64,000 nucleotides of DNA from Monocercomonoides exilis (taxonomy: Eukaryota > Preaxostyla > Oxymonadida > Polymastigidae), in the NCBI GenBank assembly GCA_001643675.2, contig LSRY02000020.1:191001-255000 (forward strand). The letters are read 5' to 3'. The translations under genes were made by a program, and so were the position numbers. The notes below the pieces were generated by a model that was given only the letters and a program-made list of their open reading frames with translations, did not search any database and was not told the DNA's origin. Numbering within the stretch: position 1 is the first letter of the stretch; each line of letters begins with the position of its first letter. Shown one piece after another: positions 60,141 through 64,000 of this stretch.

Positions 60141-63100
60141 TCATCTGTTACGATCAATTTTATTTCCTTCTTCCGCACTTGTCTTCTTAATCATTTCATC
60201 CACAAGAGATGATACAAATCTTCTTGTTGTCGAAGAAAAACGAGACATAACACGTTCAGAATCTTCGAGAGAGCAATGGAAAATGGCATCTCGGAGGCAA
60301 ATTGCAACGCTAATACGGATTGTGTCAACTGAGTGCTGCTGAAGAGACAACAAAGAAGGAAGAATTCGAAGAAGAACAGCTAAACAGCACTTTGAAACAA
60401 TAAAGTTAGGATTTTTGTCGAGATTAAATGGTGAAGACGATGATTGTTGATGAGCTGTCGAAGATGATGCTGAAAGAAATGGAGATTTTGGTGGAGCAAT
60501 AGAAGATGATCCAGCGCTTTCAGGTTGAGAAGAAGTGACAATTTCACCCAAGATTTCGCACATGGCATCAATCACAGGTGGATAAAGTTTCAGCCAATGC
60601 TCAATTGATATGAAATCTGGTGTTGTTGGGTGACATACTTCGCTTTCTTCTTCTTTCATATGCTCATCCTGTTTTTCATCCATACTTTCTTTGTCAGATT
60701 GTTGCTCAACTTTGTCATTAGACATCTTCGAAGTGGAAGAGCTGTCTTTATCTTGCTCAACGAATCTTCCGATTCTCCAAGTCACACACTCAACAATCGT
60801 TTTTAGCATCTTTAATCGAATGTCTTTGCACTCAATGAATTCTTCACTCGAAAGATTATGAACATTATCAGTATCAAGCCATGCCTCCTTCAAAATTTCA
60901 TTATTCTCATTTATGACTGGCTCTTCTGTCTTCCATTTAGCCTCATCATTCGCATTCATGTCAAGTTGCTTGTCTTCTTCCATTTTCCCTTCTTTTCTTT
61001 CCTTTCCTTCCTTCCCTTCCTTCCCTTCCATTTTAATTGCATCGAGAAGCTTGCTAAAGAGATTTGTAACAGCCTCATGGGCATCTGAGCCAATTCCTCT
61101 CGAACACCCTTCGACCACAACACTCAAAAAAGGATCAAGACATTCAGAACACAACATAAACCGAGCTTGAGATGAACTTTCTGCTGACGAGGCTGCTTTC
61201 TCATTCTTTTGGGGAAATATCAAAAAGTGCAAGCGCTTGCCCACAAACGCATCAAACACGAGCTCAGCGCCTTCAATCAAATTTGGTGCAGAAGGGTCAG
61301 AAAGAGGGTTCAGCGGCTTGTTTGAAGCACTCAGCAGCGAAGAGGGCAGGACAGCTGAAAGATAAGACGAGAACGAAGAATACTTCCAAAACGGCTTGTC
61401 TGCTGATGAATGGGATGCCATCGAGGTTGACTGAGGAGAGTGTGCCGAAGAAGACGGAGTTGTCGCAGGCGACGCTGCTTCGTCCTGAAGAAGCTCGTCG
61501 TGCCAATCGATCACCTGCTGAACGGCTGCAACGACATATTTCACGAAGCACTGGACAAGCTTCTCGGATGACATCGCGTCCTCAGATGAAAGTTCTTTTA
61601 GCTTTTCTACGACTTCATTGACTTCTTTTTTGTATTGTTGCTTAGCCTCATTTTCATTTGTTGATGGACTTTGCGAATCCTGCTGCTGAAAACGATATGC
61701 GTCTGTGCTTTTAATTTCATTATTTTGCTCTCCTGTTTCATCACTCTGCATATCTTTTGTCACGCCTGCCTTTGTCGCTTGCGCAGAAGACAAAGAAGAA
61801 CTTAAAGCGGATTCTGAATTTGATTGAATGCCGTTTTGATTTGATGATTGCACCTTTGCTGCTGCAACAGTTGAAGAAAAAGCTTGAACTTGCGATTTTT
61901 GAGATGAAAGTGTATTTAAAGTGGAGATCTCTGATTTTGCCGAAGTATTCGACGTTTTTGGCCTTTTGCTGAATGCTGGCGCAGGAGCATAGCGCTTTAA
62001 CAACACAGGCACTTCTGCTGAAGTTACAGAGGAAATTGTGTTCTTTGGCGAAATAGACGAAGATGAACTGATTTCACTGCTTGTGCTATTTGGAGAAGAC
62101 TTATTAGCTTTTCCTTTTGTTTGCTGATTAGATGATTGAGACTTATCAGCTTCTATTTGTATTGAAGACGCTCCAATTGCGTTGGCTTCATTGCTTATTG
62201 TTTTTGGTGATGTGGACTTGAAGTGTGGTGAAGGTGCTTGAGAAGGCGTGGGAGAAGTGGAAGATGAAGCAGAAAGAGAAGCCTTTGTGGCTTGTGGCAT
62301 TGAAGAGTTGTTTGAAGCTGGAAATGATTTGGATGCTGTTGAAGTCTCAGCATTTTGTGATGCAGAAGGCAATGGACTTCCAACTGGATTGCTTTCCTTT
62401 GATGATTTTGGACAAAACAGAATAATATCTCCTTCCTCAAAGTCACTTAGCTGCTTTTTTTTAAGGCTCTTTTTAGCTCGTGGCCTTTTCCAAGGAGGAA
62501 GTGCATCTGCCGTCACACTTGAATTAGAAGAGATTGATGAAGAAGACGAAAAGGCTGTTGAGTTGAGCTTGGAAGCTGAAGATGATTCTGATTGAACAGA
62601 CTGAGAAGACTGAGATGCTGATTGAAGCGCTGATTCAGACTTGCCATCAAATAAAGTTGAAGAAGAAGGGCGAAATGAAGAAGCTGAAGAGAAATCTGAA
62701 ATGGAAGAGGAAAAATTATTATTTTCAGAAGATAACAAAGCAGGAGCACTTTGTGATGCTTGTATAGAAGAATTAGCCGAAAGATCTTCAGTTTGCTTTT
62801 GAAGTGGTTGAGAAGAAGAAAAACTTGATGATAGAGGTGTTGTGTTAGACGAACGAAATGAAATAATCCCGTCATTTCCTTCCATTATCCTTTGTCGAAC
62901 AATCTCAATCTGCGAAAACAATTTATCTTTTTCTGAGGCCAACAGTTCGGCCATCTTTGGCTCTATGCTTTCCTTGATATTTACTGTTCGTTCTGGCCAA
63001 ACCTCGTTAAAAATCCAAAAGCATTGCCTTCCTGTTAACCTCACCTCAGGATCTGCATCTCGTAACATTGAAACTATACTTTGTTCCAAAAGAGAAATGT

Positions 63101-63719
63101 TTTTGTCCGTCAAAGTCGTGACAACAAATGGAGTGATATCTGATTGTTGAAAAGATTGATTCATGGAGATATATTGCGTTGCAATAATGAAGCGAATATA
63201 ATCACCGCAACGCTGGCGCAAGTTCACTGCTGTTCCCTTTGACATCGACGATTGAGCAATCGAGTTTAAAGTCTTATTGCAAGGGCAATAGCGAAGCAAA
63301 GCCATCATACAACGATGACCACAATCTTTCATCAACAAGTTGGAAGCCCCGAGCATTTTTTTGAAGTCTCCCACAAAAAAATCAGCAATTCCTTCAAATT
63401 TTCTTCCGCAATTCGCGATGATATCAACAAATGTGGAGCCTAATTCCTTCACAAAATACGAACGAGGATCTTTGAATTGCTCATTGAGATAAGAGTGCAA
63501 TGGTCCTTGAAAGTATTGCAGGAAAATTGGATTTTGAGCATTTCCACCAAGCGCTAAGCCACGTAAAGTTTGAATTGCTTTTAAACGACTATTCCAATCA
63601 TCATCTTTGATTTTAACGCTCTCAAGGATTTTTAACACTTCTTCCATTTTTGAAACCAATTCTAAATCTTTTGTACATGAAATAATCTCCGCTCCATCTT
63701 GAGACAGAGCTTGAGACAT
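60141..63719 (-). CDS. CLASP-like TOG-domain protein
   Basis: A single uninterrupted ORF of 1192 residues. Residues ~35-270 form a CLASP N-terminal TOG-like HEAT array: DDWNSRLKAIQTLRGL, then PRSYFVKELGSTFVDIIANCGRKFEGIADFF, then VNLRQRCGDYIRFII, then RDADPEVRLTGRQCFWIFNEVWPE. The last matches the CLASP signature of an acidic dipeptide, an arginine ladder and a W/F before the next helix. The middle ~700 residues are Ser-rich with a basic patch (WKRPRAKKSLKKK), consistent with a microtubule-lattice binding linker. Two more helical regions occur (about residues 660-900 and 1030-1170). CLASPs bind tubulin and promote microtubule rescue, fitting a flagellate cytoskeleton. No intron is needed. Confidence 0.8.
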   Translation of the reverse strand: MSQALSQDGAEIISCTKDLELVSKMEEVLKILESVKIKDDDWNSRLKAIQTLRGLALGGNAQNPIFLQYFQGPLHSYLNEQFKDPRSYFVKELGSTFVDIIANCGRKFEGIADFFVGDFKKMLGASNLLMKDCGHRCMMALLRYCPCNKTLNSIAQSSMSKGTAVNLRQRCGDYIRFIIATQYISMNQSFQQSDITPFVVTTLTDKNISLLEQSIVSMLRDADPEVRLTGRQCFWIFNEVWPERTVNIKESIEPKMAELLASEKDKLFSQIEIVRQRIMEGNDGIISFRSSNTTPLSSSFSSSQPLQKQTEDLSANSSIQASQSAPALLSSENNNFSSSISDFSSASSFRPSSSTLFDGKSESALQSASQSSQSVQSESSSASKLNSTAFSSSSSISSNSSVTADALPPWKRPRAKKSLKKKQLSDFEEGDIILFCPKSSKESNPVGSPLPSASQNAETSTASKSFPASNNSSMPQATKASLSASSSTSPTPSQAPSPHFKSTSPKTISNEANAIGASSIQIEADKSQSSNQQTKGKANKSSPNSTSSEISSSSSISPKNTISSVTSAEVPVLLKRYAPAPAFSKRPKTSNTSAKSEISTLNTLSSQKSQVQAFSSTVAAAKVQSSNQNGIQSNSESALSSSLSSAQATKAGVTKDMQSDETGEQNNEIKSTDAYRFQQQDSQSPSTNENEAKQQYKKEVNEVVEKLKELSSEDAMSSEKLVQCFVKYVVAAVQQVIDWHDELLQDEAASPATTPSSSAHSPQSTSMASHSSADKPFWKYSSFSSYLSAVLPSSLLSASNKPLNPLSDPSAPNLIEGAELVFDAFVGKRLHFLIFPQKNEKAASSAESSSQARFMLCSECLDPFLSVVVEGCSRGIGSDAHEAVTNLFSKLLDAIKMEGKEGKEGKERKEGKMEEDKQLDMNANDEAKWKTEEPVINENNEILKEAWLDTDNVHNLSSEEFIECKDIRLKMLKTIVECVTWRIGRFVEQDKDSSSTSKMSNDKVEQQSDKESMDEKQDEHMKEEESEVCHPTTPDFISIEHWLKLYPPVIDAMCEILGEIVTSSQPESAGSSSIAPPKSPFLSASSSTAHQQSSSSPFNLDKNPNFIVSKCCLAVLLRILPSLLSLQQHSVDTIRISVAICLRDAIFHCSLEDSERVMSRFSSTTRRFVSSLVDEMIKKTSAEEGNKIDRNR

Positions 63720-63823
63720 GAGTAATCACGATTCCTGATATTTTGTTTCAAAAATAAAAAATATTATTATATCTGGATCAGCAAATTTTTGTTTTAATTT
63801 TAAAAGAATATTTCCCAATAATA
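63720..63823. promoter_or_regulatory. Compact divergent promoter (104 bp)
   Basis: 104 bp of AT-rich DNA separate the start codons of the CLASP-like gene (minus) and the WDR91-like gene (plus). No named promoter element is seen. Confidence 0.5.
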
Positions 63824-64000
63824 ATGCAAAATTTAGATTACACAGATGATCTCATAGTTGATTATTTAATATTTCGAGGTTTTACTCAATCATGTGAACA
63901 ATTTCAAATGGAAAGAAAGAAAGATAATAATCGAGGATTTTCACCAGAAAAAATTGTCCAAAGAATTATGGAATTGCTTGAAATAGGAAATCTAAGTGGA
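63824..64000 (+). CDS. WDR91-like protein, N-terminus (cut by window end)
   Basis: Fifty-nine codons remain open to the window end. The sequence TDDLIVDYLIFRGFTQSCEQ followed by GFSPEKIVQRIMELLEIGNL matches the N-terminal LisH-like/coiled region of WDR91 (family pattern D-x-L-V-x-E-Y-L-L-F-R-G-F-T, then KGFR-x-x-KIV-x-x-L). WDR91 acts with WDR81 in endosomal PI3P turnover and Rab7 switching. The WD40 repeats that would confirm this lie outside the window. The start is the first ATG after the divergent promoter and fits the family. Confidence 0.6.
   Translation, partial: MQNLDYTDDLIVDYLIFRGFTQSCEQFQMERKKDNNRGFSPEKIVQRIMELLEIGNLSG

Noticed and set aside
1-64000. tRNA, rRNA or CRISPR features
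   Set aside because: No B-box (GGTTCGAATCC-like) outside coding DNA, no rRNA core sequence and no regularly spaced short repeats were found on reading both strands.

Overview
The window is nuclear DNA of a protist. Genes carry short T-rich spliceosomal introns (46 to about 260 bp), mostly with GTNTG-type donors, and intergenic DNA is AT-rich with homopolymers. The very large secreted right-handed beta-helix proteins, one ending in a transmembrane helix and a degenerate kinase-like domain, are typical as I remember it of oxymonad flagellates such as Monocercomonoides. The genus is inferred from family resemblance, not demonstrated. Stop codons behave as in the standard code.

Layout. A very large, almost identical inverted repeat frames the left two thirds: bases 1-9740 are the reverse complement of 38641-48382, with about 28.9 kb between them. 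Each arm carries a beta-helix surface protein gene, an RCHY1/PIRH2-type ubiquitin E3 ligase gene and, converging on it, a short BIRC6-type ubiquitin-conjugating (E2) gene. Almost all differences between the arms are homopolymer-length changes, and they break different genes in each arm. The left arm has an intact E3 and a frameshifted E2; the right has an intact E2 and a frameshifted E3; the beta-helix gene is frameshifted in both, at different sites. The arm genes look more GC-rich than the rest of the window.

The spacer holds two giant minus-strand genes. One (10700-23203) encodes about 4,170 residues of beta-helix repeats, a membrane anchor and a kinase-like tail, with one in-frame TAG near its start. 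The other (25892-35904) is a five-exon gene whose C-terminus is a GT5 glycogen/starch synthase domain behind about 2,650 residues of N-terminal extension. Between that gene and the right arm lie a T49 run, a 0.38 kb fold-back and a 1.05 kb near-perfect palindrome that abuts the arm boundary.

To the right of the repeat lie about 3 kb of gene-poor DNA and then a compact housekeeping block: a TMEM181/GOST-like multi-pass membrane protein, a seven-exon coiled-coil and low-complexity protein, an MIT-domain protein, a nitroreductase, a CLASP-like TOG-domain protein, and the 5' end of a WDR91-like gene. Two divergent pairs here are separated by only 69 and 104 bp. Exon models were built by hand from splice-site phase and protein continuity; no search was run.
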